Below are positions 34,817 through 47,677 of a stretch of DNA of 64,000 nt, in pieces (positions within the stretch are counted from its first letter, which is position 1; each line of letters opens with the position of its first letter). The stretch is from Neonectria sp. B-13 (Eukaryota; Ascomycota; Sordariomycetes; Hypocreales; Nectriaceae), in assembly GCA_002682825.1 (NCBI GenBank), contig NOKP01000003.1, positions 1,984,001 through 2,048,000 on the forward strand. Reading direction: 5' to 3'. A program made the position numbers and the translations under genes. The notes under the pieces were generated by a model. That model saw only the letters and a list, made by a program, of their open reading frames with translations, was not told the DNA's origin and searched no databases.

Positions 34817-36383
34817 TGTTGACTGCGCATTAATATGCTGGCGATAGCAACAATGCAAATAACGCAACCTGGCTTTTCCTTGGAGGCACTAATTGAAAGA
34901 TCGCCAGGCGATAGAATTTCGGGGCTTATCGCGCAGATGGAGATATGAAGGTGTGAAGACGGACTGAGGACGTGGAGGGCAGCTTGTCGTGAAGAGGGAA
35001 GGGCAGCGACGGTATTGAACAACCGCTTTTGTCATACCGAAGCAAGTATTAAAAGAACTACCGGGGATATCAAAGAAGCGGTAATATATAGTCAAGAAGA
35101 AGGAGAGCGTGGAACGATCGAGGATAATCAATAAACGAATGAGATCGACCGGTAGTCAACTGCCCGTTCAGTTGCGGTAAAACCGTGATTGGGCCACCGA
35201 GATGACACCGGGCGTCAGATCCGACGGTCAATTGGGTTCTCTGGAAGTTCGAGGGTCCAGATCACGCAGTAGATGGCCCCATTTCGATGAGAATATTTGT
35301 CAAGGGACAAGTTGGGCAGCGGTGTAGTAAAGGGGAGAAGAAAGCAAAAAGACCAATGATCAATCATCGCCTAGTAGACTGGTCGAGACTGGCGGATGGG
35401 TTGCGTCATTGAGAAGGAATGATAGGATGTTAGAGACTTAGAGCTATCTGATATACCCCTGTCAAGAAGCATGTGATAGCCACCGGCAAAGGGGTAATTT
35501 GACTAGACTAATTTTGCCTGATTTTGGGAAGGCCGGTAATAACAAGTTGGATTTTGACGAGCTTATTCGTATTTCTCTAATTTCTCCATGAACGAGAAAC
35601 GCTTTTCTCAAATGACTGGCACTGTCGCGATTTTTGTTACAGGCTGTTTATATCCATTTCAACTGTAATGGAGATGCCGTTCCGAATGTCTTGGATAGGT
35701 ACGGTAGGTCTTTTCCAAAGGTCGCTGAGTAACTGGTCAGAGTTCGGCAAGTGGATCTTCATGGCAGCATCATTCAAGTTATTCAACAGGTTGGGTTTAA
35801 CCAATTTTTTGACAGAAATTCCTACTTGTAAACAGAAGAAGACTTATTCCGTAATCCACTTGCTCCCCGGAGCATATCCCCGGTCACGATCCAGACTTCA
35901 AGCATGACCCAGATGATGAGCATGGATGATGGAGAAAGCTCGGCCATGAGTGGCTAGAGGTACGTACCTGGCCCGTCCCCGGAGTCCAAAAAAGAAATGC
36001 GGGATGGAAGCAGGTGGCAGGTGCGAGTGTGGGTTGAGCTTTCGCGCCCGCCAATGCCGAGGCCAATTCTCCCGTCACTGAGCCGCAGCCGACAGTCGCG
36101 CGACAGCAACGAACGCAACACGACCTAACCCAACCTTGCCTCTCCTTACAACATCACCACCACCGCCGCCGAGTAAGCACACTGAATTCTGCTTGCTTGA
36201 CAGGACACCCGTCTAATTCTTCTCTCTTTCTAGCCGCACTTCCTTCCCGCTCGCCCCTATTAGCTAGCCATGGTCCTATCTCGGCGGGGTGGTTAAGCTT
36301 CATTTGTCCTCGCATCCCCTTCGAACCTCGACCTCAACCGACTCACACTCCCCATCCGCGCTGTCCACCGTACCACCACTACC
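34817..36383. promoter_or_regulatory. shared lipase/PEX6 upstream region
   Basis: This 1.57-kb head-to-head spacer carries both promoters and the pyrimidine-rich leader of PEX6. No gene-like frame is supported. I could not confirm a fatty-acid-response element by eye. Confidence 0.45.
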
Positions 36384-39300
36384 ATGACGGTTGCATCAGC
36401 TTCAGCAGCTTCGGCCGCGACTTCATCCAGGAGGCGGAACCGCAGGCGTCGCCAGGACAAGCCCGCTGTCACTGCCAAACTAATCCTCGATGACCACATC
36501 AAGAGCGACGTCGGCATTGTGTCCGAGGACCTTTTTTGCGATCTCTTCCCTCAACATCAGCGCTGTGAGCTGCCCCCTCTCTGGTCACAACTTTGCGCTT
36601 TGTCTAAGATCCTCTGATGCTAATCAATTACCCCATTCTCAGCTGCCAATGACAACTCCCAATCCGACAACGTCCATCACATCGCAATCGCCCCATGGGC
36701 CCCCAACGCCGGTCCGGTCGACAGTCCATGGTCCATCGTGCCAGTCATCAGGTCCTCTGGCCTGCCGCACTCGACCGTGCAGTTCTCGCCGTCCTCGCCG
36801 TCCCTCCAGAGCTTTGCTGTGACCTTGCAGCAGGTCGCGCCCTCGAAGCTGTCAAGCCATAGTCGCGGTGGCATTGAGATCCTCGTCCTCGATGTCGCTC
36901 CTGTGCCGCTTGAGACCGTTTTTGTCAGTCTAGAAAGCGAACTTACAAAGAGACTTGAGAATGGCGAGGGCACATTCTTCCGAGAACACCCCTCTAATCC
37001 CAAGGGCAAGAGCGCAACGAACCCAAGCTCGGAGGACCGCCTGGTAGCTGCCCTCAGGACCGCCCTGGGCAGCCTTAAGGTTGTCCACTCTGGCGACCTG
37101 TTCCCGCTTCCCCTTCCGCCTCATCCTTTGACCCATGTGCCCCCCAATCCGGGGAAGATCATGCTGTGCGAGCCGGTAGCTCAGGGTACCCTGACTGATA
37201 CAACCAAGATTGTCCTCATGCGTGGGCGAGTCCACACCAAGCAGCTTCGCCGCGTAGCATCGATGACGTCGAGCCGACGACTCAATGGTGTCACTGAAAG
37301 CGAGGACGAGACTGGCACCGATCAATTCTATTCAGCCGCCGAAGAACGCTACAAGACTGATGCTTTCACCGAAACGACAGAGTCGGCTACGGAGACAGAG
37401 ACTGATCTGTCGGGGTCCGAGAACGAAGATGACCTTTCAGATGACTCAATGGACGATATGATATCCCTACAAGCCCCTTCGTTGCCCACCACCAACGCCA
37501 GCGGAGTCTCCACCCTGCAGCCTGGAACGCCAATGACTGTGGGTACCCTGCGTGGCAGAAAGACCAGCGGCATGGCCACGCCCGGCTCTGTCTTCTCGAG
37601 CTTTACTGCTACTACTGCAAGGCCAGACAGGCCTCGTGGCCGGCTTTTCAAAGCGCAGGGCCTGATGCGACCCATTTCATCAGATATCTTGCACCCGAAG
37701 CCGTCATCAGAGGATGATGAGGAAGCCAGAATATACGTCGACGTGTCGTCGTTGCCCAAGATCGGGTGCTTCTCCGGAGACTGGGTTCGGATCGAGGCAG
37801 CCGAGGAGCCTCCACTGAATGGATTCGGTGCTTTTGGACTTGGGAGTTTCGGCCAACCAGACCCAGAGCCTTCTAAGTGGCGACCTGTCCGAGTCTATGG
37901 TCTTCCGGAAGGCTACTCGCAGCGACCAATGACCAGGATACCCAGCGCCAAGCATGGCGAGAGAAAGCTTTCGTTCTTCGAGTCGCAGGTCCAGCGCCCT
38001 GCCAGTCCTGCTGCTTATGCCTCGCCCATTCTTCTTGCCAACCTTGATGATGCTGTATATCTACGACTTTCACCCCTCAAGAAAGCCTCGTATCAGGGAA
38101 AGGGCACAATCCCCCGGTTTACAAGTGCTGTTCGTCCTCCATACGCTCGAGACATCACCATTCATCATATTCGAACCCCGATATCAGCTGAGAGAGCATT
38201 TCAAACCGCCGTGTTGGGTGGGCTCAAGCGATACTTTGCGCAAAAAATTCGACTTGTCCGAAGCGGTGATCTAATTGCTGTACCGGTGGATGCACAGCTT
38301 GGACGCACTCTCCAAGAGATGCCTGGCGCTGGAGGCTCTGAAGTGGACGACGTAATGGCGTTGACTGCCGGAGGCCAGGAAGCTGGGAAGCAACCATCGC
38401 GATTTGACAGTGTTGCATGGTTCAAGGTTGGACATATCCAAATGCAGAAGTCGGATGACGATGATGATGGGACTGCTGAGGCTTTCTGGGGGTCTGTGGC
38501 TTGCATCGACAGCTCGTCTGTTGGGATGCATGGCTCTGGCTTTGAGACGAGCCGTATTCCAGGGATCAAGCAGAGCACGTGGCAGTATTATCTCGGTCTG
38601 AAGAAGACACCCAGAAGAGCTTCGGAGTCCACGCCGCCCCCAATCCAAGACCATGAAGCCCCGTACGTGTCTCCTTTGAGACGTCAGTTAAGGGAATTGA
38701 TTGCTGCTGCCACTAGTCAACGAGCAATCCATCTCAAGATGCCCCCAGTCGCCATCTTGTTAACATCTACCCACCGGAACATCGGAAAATTGACGCTCGC
38801 ATCGAATGCTTGCGCTGATATGGGTCTTCACACATACATCATCGACGCATATGATATTTTGAGCGAGGGAAGCGGTAGTGGAAGCGACGTGAAGACCGAG
38901 GGCTTCCTCAGAACGAGAGCTGACCGGGCGATGAGTTGTGGCCCTGACTGCTGTTCATTGCTTATTCAACACATCGAAGCGCTGACGGCTGACCGAATCG
39001 AGGCAACTCTCAAAGAAATTTTGGAGGATACGAGAGTGATTATTGCTACCACGAACGAGGTTGACAAGGTCCCCGATGGTGTGCGAGGGCTTTTTACCCA
39101 TGAACTGGAAATGGGCGCCCCTGATGAGGCTGAGCGTGAAGCCATTCTCAAGACTATCATCAACGATCGCGGTGTGAGTCTGGAGCCTTCAATCGATCTG
39201 AACTCCGTTGCTCTGAAAACCGCAGCCTTGGTCGCTGGCGATTTGGTGGATGTTGTTGAGCGGGCCTCGATAGCCCAACAATCCCGCCTTGAAAAGCTCT

Positions 39301-40713
39301 CAGCCAAGAACACCAAGGACGGCTTGACCGTGACTGTCCGAGATGTTCAAGTTGCCGGCGGCCCGCTGGCTCGTTGCCTTACGAAGGCGGACTTTGAGGT
39401 TGCAGTTGAAGCCGCTCGCAAGAACTTCTCCGACTCAATCGGCGCCCCCAAGATCCCAAACGTTACCTGGGACGACGTCGGTGGTCTGAACAACGTCAAG
39501 GAGGCCGTGACGGAGACTATCCAGCTGCCACTCGAACGTCCGGAACTGTTCGCCAAGGGCATGAAGAAGCGGTCTGGTATTCTCTTTTACGGACCTCCCG
39601 GAACTGGAAAGACGCTTTTGGCCAAGGCCATTGCAACCGAGTACAGTCTCAACTTCTTCAGCGTCAAGGGCCCGGAACTGCTCAACATGTATATCGGAGA
39701 GTCAGAAGCCAACGTCCGGCGGGTGTTCCAGCGGGCCCGCGATGCCCGGCCTTGCGTCGTCTTTTTCGACGAGTTGGATTCAGTGGCGCCGAAGCGAGGC
39801 AACCAGGGAGACAGTGGCGGTGTTATGGACCGAATTGTCTCCCAGCTCCTCGCCGAGTTGGATGGTATGTCCGGTGGAGACGACGGAGGCGGCGGCGTCT
39901 TCGTGATTGGCGCAACAAACAGACCCGATCTCTTGGATCAGGCCCTCCTCCGTCCTGGCCGTTTCGACAAGATGCTCTACCTTGGTGTTTCGGATACCAA
40001 CGAGAAGCAGCTCACTATTCTTGAGGCCCTGTCCCGAAAGTAAGTGCTTCCCAACCCAAGTCTCACGGCTTATGGCTAACGTGTCTCATAGATTCACCCT
40101 CCACCCGTCTGTTTCCTTGGCGTCCGTGGCCGAGCAACTCCCCTTTACCTACACGGGTGCAGACTTCTACGCGCTGTGCAGTGATGCCATGCTGAAAGCC
40201 GTCACCCGCCAGGCCACAAACGTTGATACCAAGATCCGTGCCATCAACGCCGACCCGGCCACTACACTCCCCATCTCTACGGCCTACTACTTTGACCACT
40301 ACGCCACCCCAGAAGATATCGCGGTAATGGTTACCGAGGCTGACTTCCTCGCCGCCAACGACGAGCTGGTGCCCAGTGTCAGTGCTGGCGAGCTCGCTCA
40401 TTATGAGCGCGTGCGTGCGAGTTTTGAGGGTGGCCGTGGCAAGGACACAGAAAAGAACATCGACACCGGCAAGCAGCAGAGCCAGCGTGTGGTGTCTGGG
40501 GCCTCGACGGTAGTGTCGAAGGGAAAGGGCAAGGCCGCCGCGTCTGGGTCGAGCAAGGGCAAGGGCAAGGCGATTGCTCTGACGAGTGACGATGAGTTTG
40601 ATGATGACGATGTCGTGGCCGACGGGGAGGTCAATGGTCGGTCCAAGGGTAAGGGCAAGGCGGTCATGGGGTTCCAGGATGGGACGGCCAGCGACGATGA
40701 CGAGTTGTACTGA
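36384..40713 (+). CDS. PEX6: peroxisome biogenesis AAA-ATPase Pex6
   Basis: Pex6, with Pex1, forms the AAA+ motor that extracts ubiquitinated Pex5 from the peroxisomal membrane. Three exons (36384-36564, 36643-40039, 40092-40713) give 1399 residues, normal for filamentous fungi. The N-terminal half is divergent with an acidic Ser/Thr/Glu insert (TETTESATETETDLSGSENE). The D1 domain is degenerate. The D2 domain begins VTWDDVGGLNNVKEAV and has Walker A GPPGTGKT (1044-1051) and Walker B VVFFDELD (1099-1106). The second region of homology GATNRPDLLDQALLRPGRFD is intact. The C-terminal tail is Lys/Gly and acidic repeats (SKGKGKA repeated three times), longer than in yeast. The gene is convergent with the SH3BGR-like gene, 230 bp apart. 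Confidence 0.95.
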
Positions 40714-40943
40714 AGAGAACTTGGTGTCATACACTGTAGTGAGTTTTGATAGGAGGAACGGCGAAGGAGAGAAATCTAGACAGCAATGTTTGTTGATATA
40801 CCCCCGAAAGAAGGGTGAAGGCTCAATTTATTGGGGCTATCTATGTACACCACTGTATCATCTTCTACGTCCTACAATGAACAATTTAAAACACCAACTT
40901 TCGCTCATCGCCCCTTTGGCATCTACTTCTTTGAATCGATCTC

Positions 40944-42345
40944 TTACTTGGCCTTGGCCTTGTCGTCTGCTGATGTGGTTGTTGGTGCGGGCTTCTTAAT
41001 CTCTTCTTCTTTATCGTCATCGTCGTCGTCATCGTCATCGCTGTCCTCATCGCTGTCCTCATCCTCGTCGTCATCCTCATCCTTGGCGGTGACCTTCGCC
41101 TCTTCCTTACCCTTGGCCTTGGTGTCTACCGCCGCAGCTACTGGTGGTGCGGGCTTCTTGGTCTCCTCTTCCTCATCCTCATCACTATCCTCATCGCTAT
41201 CCTCATCCTCGGCCGCTTCCTTGGCCTTGACCTTGCTATCTGCCAACGGGGTTGGTGCTGGTACGGGCTTCTTGGTCTCTTCATCCTCGTCTTCATCGCT
41301 GTCCTCGTCCTCATCTTCATCGTCGTCCTTATCCTTCTTCTCCAGCTCTGGCTTCTCCTCTGTCGTGGACTTCTTCTCGGCCTTGCTAGTGCTTGGTGCA
41401 CTCTTGGTAGACTTTTTAGCAGGTGTCTTGGTCGATGTCTTGGTTGGCGTCTTGGTTGGCGTCTTGATTGGCGTCTTGGTAGACGTCTTGGTAGGCTTCT
41501 TTGTAGACGACTTAATTAGCTCTTTGTTGGCAGACGACTTAGTTGGATCTCTGCTTGTAGACGACTTAGTTGGCTCTTTGCTTGCAGACGACTTAGTTGG
41601 CTCTTTGCTTGCAGACGACTTGGTCGACGTCTTTGTAGACGTTTTGGTAGACGGCTTTGAAGACGACTTTGTAGCCGACTTGACCGACGGCTTTGTCGAC
41701 GTCTTGACAGGCTTCTTTGTAGAGGCCTTGGTCGGTTCCTTGACTGGCTCCTTGGTTGATTCCTTGGTCGGTTCCTTAACTGGCTCCTTGGTCGGTTCCT
41801 TAACTGGCTCCTTGGCTGATTCCTTGGTTGATTCCTTGGCTGGCTCCTTGGACTGCTTCGTTGGCTCCTTGGACGGCTTCGCTGCTGTGGCCGCCTTTTC
41901 TTTCTCCTTTTCCTTCTCTGTTTCCTCGTCTGTTTCCTCGTCTGTTTCTTCCTCTGTTTCCTCCTCTTCTTCCTCCTCTGTTTTCTTTTCCTCCTCTGTT
42001 TCCTTTTCCTTCTCTGTTTCCTTTTCCTTCTCTGTTTCCTTCTCCTTGTCGCCATCCTTACCGTAAACCTTCTCCCGCAAAGTCTTCAGGCGAAGCTCCT
42101 TGGCCTTCTCGGCTGCTTCATCTGCGACGGAGCGGACAGGCAGCGTCTTTTGCTCGGGCTCTTTCTTGGGTTCGGAAGGATTGGGCTCCTCAGCCTTGGA
42201 CTCCCCGGTGGGGATCGGGATGGGCTTCCCCGTCGGTAGGGGAGGGGCCGCAGGTGCAGGTTTTGGGGCGGCAGCGGCAGCGGCAGCGGCAGCGGCAGTA
42301 GCAGCGGCAGAAGCGGCGGCGGCAACGCCAGCGGCGGCGGCATTG
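40944..42345 (-). repeat. low-complexity coding repeats of the SH3BGR-like tail
   Basis: Four successive blocks are visible. Ala codons run at about 42266-42345. Glu/Lys codons run at 41890-42060. A Lys-Pro-Thr-Ser block at 41413-41889 is built from 12- to 30-bp units such as AAGGAGCCNACC. Three acidic modules lie at 40944-41340. The opposite strand stays open for 411 codons only because these repeats lack stops in that register. Such tracts are prone to length change. Confidence 0.8.
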
Positions 42346-42833
42346 ACGGCGGCAGGCAAGGGCTTTACGGGAAGGGCGGGCTTGAACTTCATAGGTTCGG
42401 GGAGCTTGTCTTTAATAGAGGGGATGGTGAAGTCGTCGTGGTAAATCTTGACGTGCATCTTGAGTTCGCCATATTCGTTCCAGTCCTCAACCTCGACGAG
42501 GTCCTACACAAGGTGCACAGTTAGCAGCAGGCTCCGTAAAGGCCCGGGAAAGCACCTCAATCAAAGCTTCTTAAGACTTTTACTCACGCCTACGATGAAA
42601 CCTTCCTGCACCAAGCCGGGGAGCTTCCTCACACGGCCGCTCTCGTCCTTGCCGGCCCTCCGGCCCCAGAGTCTACGGGCATTCTCATCGGTGGCGAGAT
42701 CGACAGCCTTGAAGGGCACGCGGTTGGCGCGCAGGATGGTCTCGAGACGCGAAGTGGCGGTGACGATGTGGGAGGAGCCGGCGGTAAGGGAGGTGAAGAT
42801 CCAGAGCGCGGCGTCTTCGGAGTAGGTCGCCAT
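40944..42833 (-). CDS. SH3BGR-like thioredoxin-fold protein with long repetitive tail
   Basis: Two exons (42588-42833 and 40944-42503) give 601 residues. Residues 1 to about 100 form an SH3BGR/glutaredoxin-like fold: ALWIFTSLTAGSSHIVT at the start, LETILRANRVPFKAVDLAT, then KLPGLVQEGFIVG joined by splicing to DLVEVEDWNEYGELK. The glutaredoxin active-site CxxC is absent, as usual for SH3BGR proteins, so a redox role is unlikely. The remaining about 480 residues are low complexity: an Ala run (PAAVNAAAAGVAAAASAA), a KEKE block, a Lys-Pro-Thr-Ser repeat region (TKEPVKEP, TKSSASKEP) and three acidic modules each closing with KKPxP and KxKAK. Animal SH3BGR also has a Glu-rich tail. The function of the fungal protein is unknown. 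It may be a nuclear or cytoskeletal scaffold, but that is a guess. Confidence 0.85.
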
Positions 42834-45800
42834 AGCTGTTACAGTGCGATGGTCGTGATGCTGAGGTGAGCGTTTGATGGTCAGGACGAGGGATTAATTA
42901 GGCTAGAATAGCAGCGTGCATCATCCGGGGACGAATGTAGAGCGAGGTGCAAATGGACGAGATGGTGCTAGAGCTGTAGTGAGGAGAAGCGGTAGATTTG
43001 GTGTCTGACGTTCGGAGTTATGACAGGTTGTCTCCTAGATAGAAGTCTCCTGAGACGAGGCTGGTGCCCAAGCTAGGTCACCAGAGCTGCCAGGGAGGCA
43101 TGACGCGGGGGCGGGGCAGAGACAAACTGCGCTAATGCGTTTTGGCAAGCTGTTTGCTGGCGATGCAGGCAGCAGACACAGGTGATGAAGAAAGAGTGAG
43201 GGCGGGACAGGCACAAACAAATGCAAGCAAAATATGCGATAAATGAATCGTGTAAATGAAAAAGGAAGACGAAAATTCAGGTCAAATTCATTTCAGCAAT
43301 GTTGCATTACACTTCTTTGGAATATGTATCTATATCGACATCAAGTCTTGCTTGCGCAGTCCGGACATTGTGCTTTAGAATGCTAAGGTACCTACCTAAC
43401 TTAAGGTACAGTAACTGGAGTTGGAGTCAGTCATAAACACCACGGTCCCAGGTGAGGCGGATTCCCTTCAAAAACTTCGTGTCCAGATGATACGTATCAA
43501 TATTTGACCACAGTGCGCAGCCACAGCGTTACGGCCATCACCAGCTCGTATAGACCACAGATCCATCATCCCTTGTACCAGTATTTCTGAATAGCATTTA
43601 CCTTATTCAGCTGCATCTTTCTAAGGTAGCTTCATTCTGTTCACACAAATTCAGTCCATATGGCGAGCAGCGAGCGACTCCAGCGAGTCGGAGCAGGAGC
43701 GCACGCTGCCGCACCTGCATTGCATCGTACCTGCCCCGCTGCCACGCACGCAAGAGCCTCCATCCACTCCTTCCTTTCTCCCTCCTCTCAAGGCGGCGTT
43801 CTCGACGGAGTTGGCAAAGCGGGTGCGACGAACGTACGGCGCCACATTTCTCCCGCTTATTTTAGTTACCTTAGGTCGCGGGTGCTTTCCTCCTGAGTCC
43901 TGACGCTTCCATTTTCTCGTCTCCTTTCCTTCTCTGCTCTGGAACCGAGTTTTTAATTATCTCTACTCCGTCCCACGATCCCCTTTCACGAATCGACATC
44001 AATTTCCGACACACATGAAGCAGAACCCAATGGTACCAGCGCCAATACTGAGGCAGCACTCCACTCGACCCCCCCGAATCCGTCTTCAGCCGCGTTGAGC
44101 AGCACTGACGGCAAACTAGCTCCCTGAAACTTGCCTTGATTGCTTGCTTCGCGGAGATCTAATTTCGCGTCGCCTTGGAACAAGAGACCAAAGCGGCGGC
44201 TACTCCAAGATTGGCCAAAGATCTAACTGCCAAAGAAGCCGTCTGGAAGGGCTCCCGGTCTCCCGGCCTTCCATTATCGTCGCGGCTGCCATGCTCCACT
44301 GTCGCTCATCTCCTGTGTCTAAGATTTCCGGTGGACGTTGCACACCTACCAATGCTAATGGTTCCAATATTAGAACGATTTGCCCGCTTTTTATTTCCTG
44401 CTCATTTCGCCTCGGTATCGCAGAGTCACTTCGCTATGCACCTCCCATGCTGTGTCGCGGTGTCGCGAGCCATGGCGTTTTTGAGGAGATTTCCGCTAGG
44501 CATTTCCCGTGCCACTTCCCGTTGTCGGTCCCTGAAAACCCTTGCTAGCTAGCAACTTCACCTCGCACCAGGGGCAAAGGAACTCCTTTCTCTCGGTGTG
44601 GACCAAGCTACGCAAAGGAGAAAGATGGCGCTGTTGGGTGGCCCGTTGTCCGTCGTTAGGCACCGCAAGCGCGGCTCGGTTTCGACAGCCACACGACATC
44701 TCGCCTCATGGCGCTCCTACCGTGCCCGGCCCCGACTCTCCTCTCGATTCTGCGTGGTGGATTAATTGCGCGATCAAACCAATCCCATGGCCTCGCGTTT
44801 CAGAGCCATGGTTGGTGTGGTGCATCGTGGGACGCTCGGGTAACATGCCCCCTGGCAGGCCATGGGGACCACGGAGATTGTTGTGTATCACTCGACCCAG
44901 AAGACCCAGAGCACTAAGAATACCTAGAGCACCAGAGGCATAGGTGACTGAGAGAGGTGCGGCCATACTTACCAGCTCTAGGGATCGTGTGTGAAGTCAC
45001 ACAAGAGCCACGCAGTTTTGTTCGACTTTTCTTTCTGCTTCATTCCTTTTACTTCTTTCGACTAGTCTTAGATTGGCTGCTCCTGTAGGATGGCACTGGT
45101 GGTCGGTCTCTCTGCGGTCTGCTGAAGGAAGCGGACTCCTCACTGGCAACTGGCTAGCTTGCTGGCTCACCGTGGTGATATTGGTGGATCCCGCCATCCA
45201 ACCCACAAACCGCGCAAGAGGAGAAGGTGCGAAAAACCGGCCCTCTGCAGTCTCCCGCTGGGCACGGCCGCAAACCTAGTTCAGTTGGGCCCGGCGAAAC
45301 GTGGCGGTGGTCAGTCGGGGCAGCTCATGATTGGCGGGGGATGGCACCAAGTTGAGCTATCTGTTGGAGCAGAAAGCAGCGCGTCCTTACAGGGAGCGGT
45401 CCAGGGACCAGAGCAACCTTGGGCAACCTAAGCTGGACTACTGGACCAGGGATGCGAAGTTGGATCCAGGGACGCACCAGTCAGAGGTGCAGTCGGCAAG
45501 GTCCTGGACGATCCAGAGCAGGGTTGCGCCCACGATGTACCCAATCACAACTCCCGCAGTGGATGCAAGGTACCAGGCACTTTGCTGGATGCCGGGGCTA
45601 ATCCCCCCCCCAGGTCATTGCCCAACGATCCTGGCAAATGGCAAATGGCACACTGGTGGGTGGTGGTGAGGTGACAACGCACCAGGGATCTTCTGAGCGA
45701 GCCCTTCTTTGGCTGGCAGACAGAGATTTCCCGCAGGTCGTCGAAAACTACAAGTCCCGCTCGAATCCGCGTCTTTACTCCTACTCGCTTCTCTCTTCCA

Positions 45801-45971
45801 AGCTCACATCTCTGACGACTCTTCACCTCCTTTACATTCCTTCCAACTAGTGCTTTCAGCACCTCACTCTCTTTACCAACCGCATCTAACAACTTGTCTT
45901 CGGACTCACTCTTCGAGCCAACACCCTCACTCAGTTCATCAGTAACTACTCGTCTTTCGACCAACATCAAA
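42834..45971. other. 3.1 kb gene-poor region
   Basis: No supported gene was found. Short frames are Arg/Ser/Pro-rich and unrelated to known families. A TACCT/AGGTA-rich patch at about 43384-43409 has two inverted copies of AGGTAC around CTAACTTAAG. The last 250 bp (45720-45970) are C+T-rich and form the leader of the GPI-protein gene. Confidence 0.45.
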
Positions 45972-46553
45972 ATGCGTTTCTCCATCCTCTCCGTTGTCGC
46001 TGCCAGCGCCTCCATGGTCGCTGCCACCTACGACCTCCCCGTCGAGGACACCACCACCCTCACCTCCACCACCACCCGCGTCCTCACTCTGACTGCTTGC
46101 CCCGACTCCGTTGTCGACTGCCCTTACCGCACCACCACCTCCACTGAGGAGGTCATCATCACCTCTACCTCGCAGTGGATCCCTACCACCACCCCCGCTG
46201 AGACCACCTCGACCGTCATCTACACTCCCGTCGCTCCCGTTGTCAACACTACCAGCGTCTACACCCCCATCCCCAAGACTACCTGGTACCCTGCCGGCAA
46301 CACCACCACCGCCGCCGGTCCCACCGCCCCTGTCACCCACATCACCAAGGTCACCAGCAGCGCCGCCGTTATTGTTCCCACCACTCTCATCTCTGAGAAC
46401 GTCCCTGCTGGAACCACCGTTGTCGAGGTTGTCTCCAGCGCTACCCCCTCTTCCATCCCCAGCGAGGTTCCCGCCAGCGGTGCCAGCGGCCTCTTCGCCA
46501 AGTCTGGCGTCGTCGGCGCCGTCGTCGTGGCTGCCATTGCTGCTCTCTACTAG
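45972..46553 (+). CDS. small GPI-anchored Ser/Thr-rich wall protein
   Basis: This is a single exon of 193 residues. Residues 1-18 are a signal peptide (MRFSILSVVAASASMVAA). The mature chain is about half Thr, Ser, Val and Pro, with only two cysteines (ACPDSVVDCPY). It should be heavily O-mannosylated, and NTT/NTS sequons add possible N-glycans. The C-terminus has a small-residue cleavage region (SGASG), a short spacer and the hydrophobic end SGVVGAVVVAAIAALY, a textbook GPI signal. Codons are almost all C-ending, unlike the flanking DNA, which points to very high expression. It is probably a structural or surface-modifying wall component. No enzyme motif is present. The long C+T-rich leader supports strong transcription. 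Confidence 0.9.
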   Translation: MRFSILSVVAASASMVAATYDLPVEDTTTLTSTTTRVLTLTACPDSVVDCPYRTTTSTEEVIITSTSQWIPTTTPAETTSTVIYTPVAPVVNTTSVYTPIPKTTWYPAGNTTTAAGPTAPVTHITKVTSSAAVIVPTTLISENVPAGTTVVEVVSSATPSSIPSEVPASGASGLFAKSGVVGAVVVAAIAALY

Positions 46554-47677
46554 ACTTCTACCCATTTGGGCTGATGACCTAGCTTTCACCTTTCAATTCC
46601 ACTTGTGAATACTTTCTTTGGGGACGGATGCTTGGGGACCATTATGATGAACGGATAATTGGAGAGAATATAAGATTTTTATACCATCGGGCTACTGCGT
46701 AGCACTTGGTGCTTTTGAAGTAGTTGGAACTGGCGCACTATACCAGCGTGGAGTTTTCGGGCGACGTGTGTCTGCATTGTCGCCCTTTAGTAAGATAAAC
46801 TATAGTAGTTAATGTTGGAGTTGAACAATTGCACTACTAAGAGTGTCATCCTACATCTGCTCTGGCATGCCTAACTTGTGATGTATGTCCCTACCTTGCG
46901 ATTCGTTTCTGTCCAGTACTGGCCTTTGGTCGCATGTTGGGTGTGGCTACCTCCGCTTAACGTTTATGAGGCTTGACTTTGCTTGCCTCGACAAAGGCGT
47001 GCTGGTTGTGGGAGAAGTCGTCGTCATGCACAGCTCACGTCCGTGTCGAGAGTTCGCTGAAGTCCGAACTCTCTCCTCCGAGCTCACGGACCGTGGGGCA
47101 TTGATTGAGCCTGTTTCTCCCACCGCCACCTACGACGATGCGACAGGATCGATTAGTTCTGCGCGTCGGGTCACGTGTGTGCGCGAACAACTAACGCGCA
47201 TATTCGGTTCTCGTCACGCTTAGGTGAAGAAAAGAACGCCCCACGTCGCACAAAAGTTGGATGGTTAGTCGCCACCCGGGACGACCTACCGTGCTACCCA
47301 ACTCCTCTCGTCCAACTACCAACAGCAACGGCGAAGGCCAGATCAGCTGTCCGTTCTGTGCGCATGTCATGGGTCAAGGGGGGCGATCATCTCCCACCAA
47401 CTGAGTTTCTTTGCTTGATCCCCATCGCGATCGCGATCACACGCAGCAACGCCGTCGTGCGTGCGCCCCCGTGGAGGTTCTTGTGTGTCTCGCTTTGCCG
47501 CCCTCTCTCGCGGTTGTGCTGTTAGTTCGCGGGTTTCACATGTGCCAGCGCCCGCTCGGCCAATGGAGGCTGCTATAACATGTCATCTGCAAGTTGCGAC
47601 GGCCAACACACTTGGTTGTTTGCAGGGAGAAAAGGGAAAACGCTTTGACACAACCCTCTTCGCGGTATGCTTCTTTG

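Noticed and set aside
40831..42066. 411-codon plus-strand open frame, Ser/Leu/Val-rich
   Set aside because: It is the complement of the repetitive tail of the SH3BGR-like gene. The repeats lack stops in this register, and the frame has no domain or start context.
45939..46589. 216-codon minus-strand frame, Gly/Asp-rich
   Set aside because: It is a mirror of the Thr/Ser/Pro codons of the GPI-anchored protein gene.
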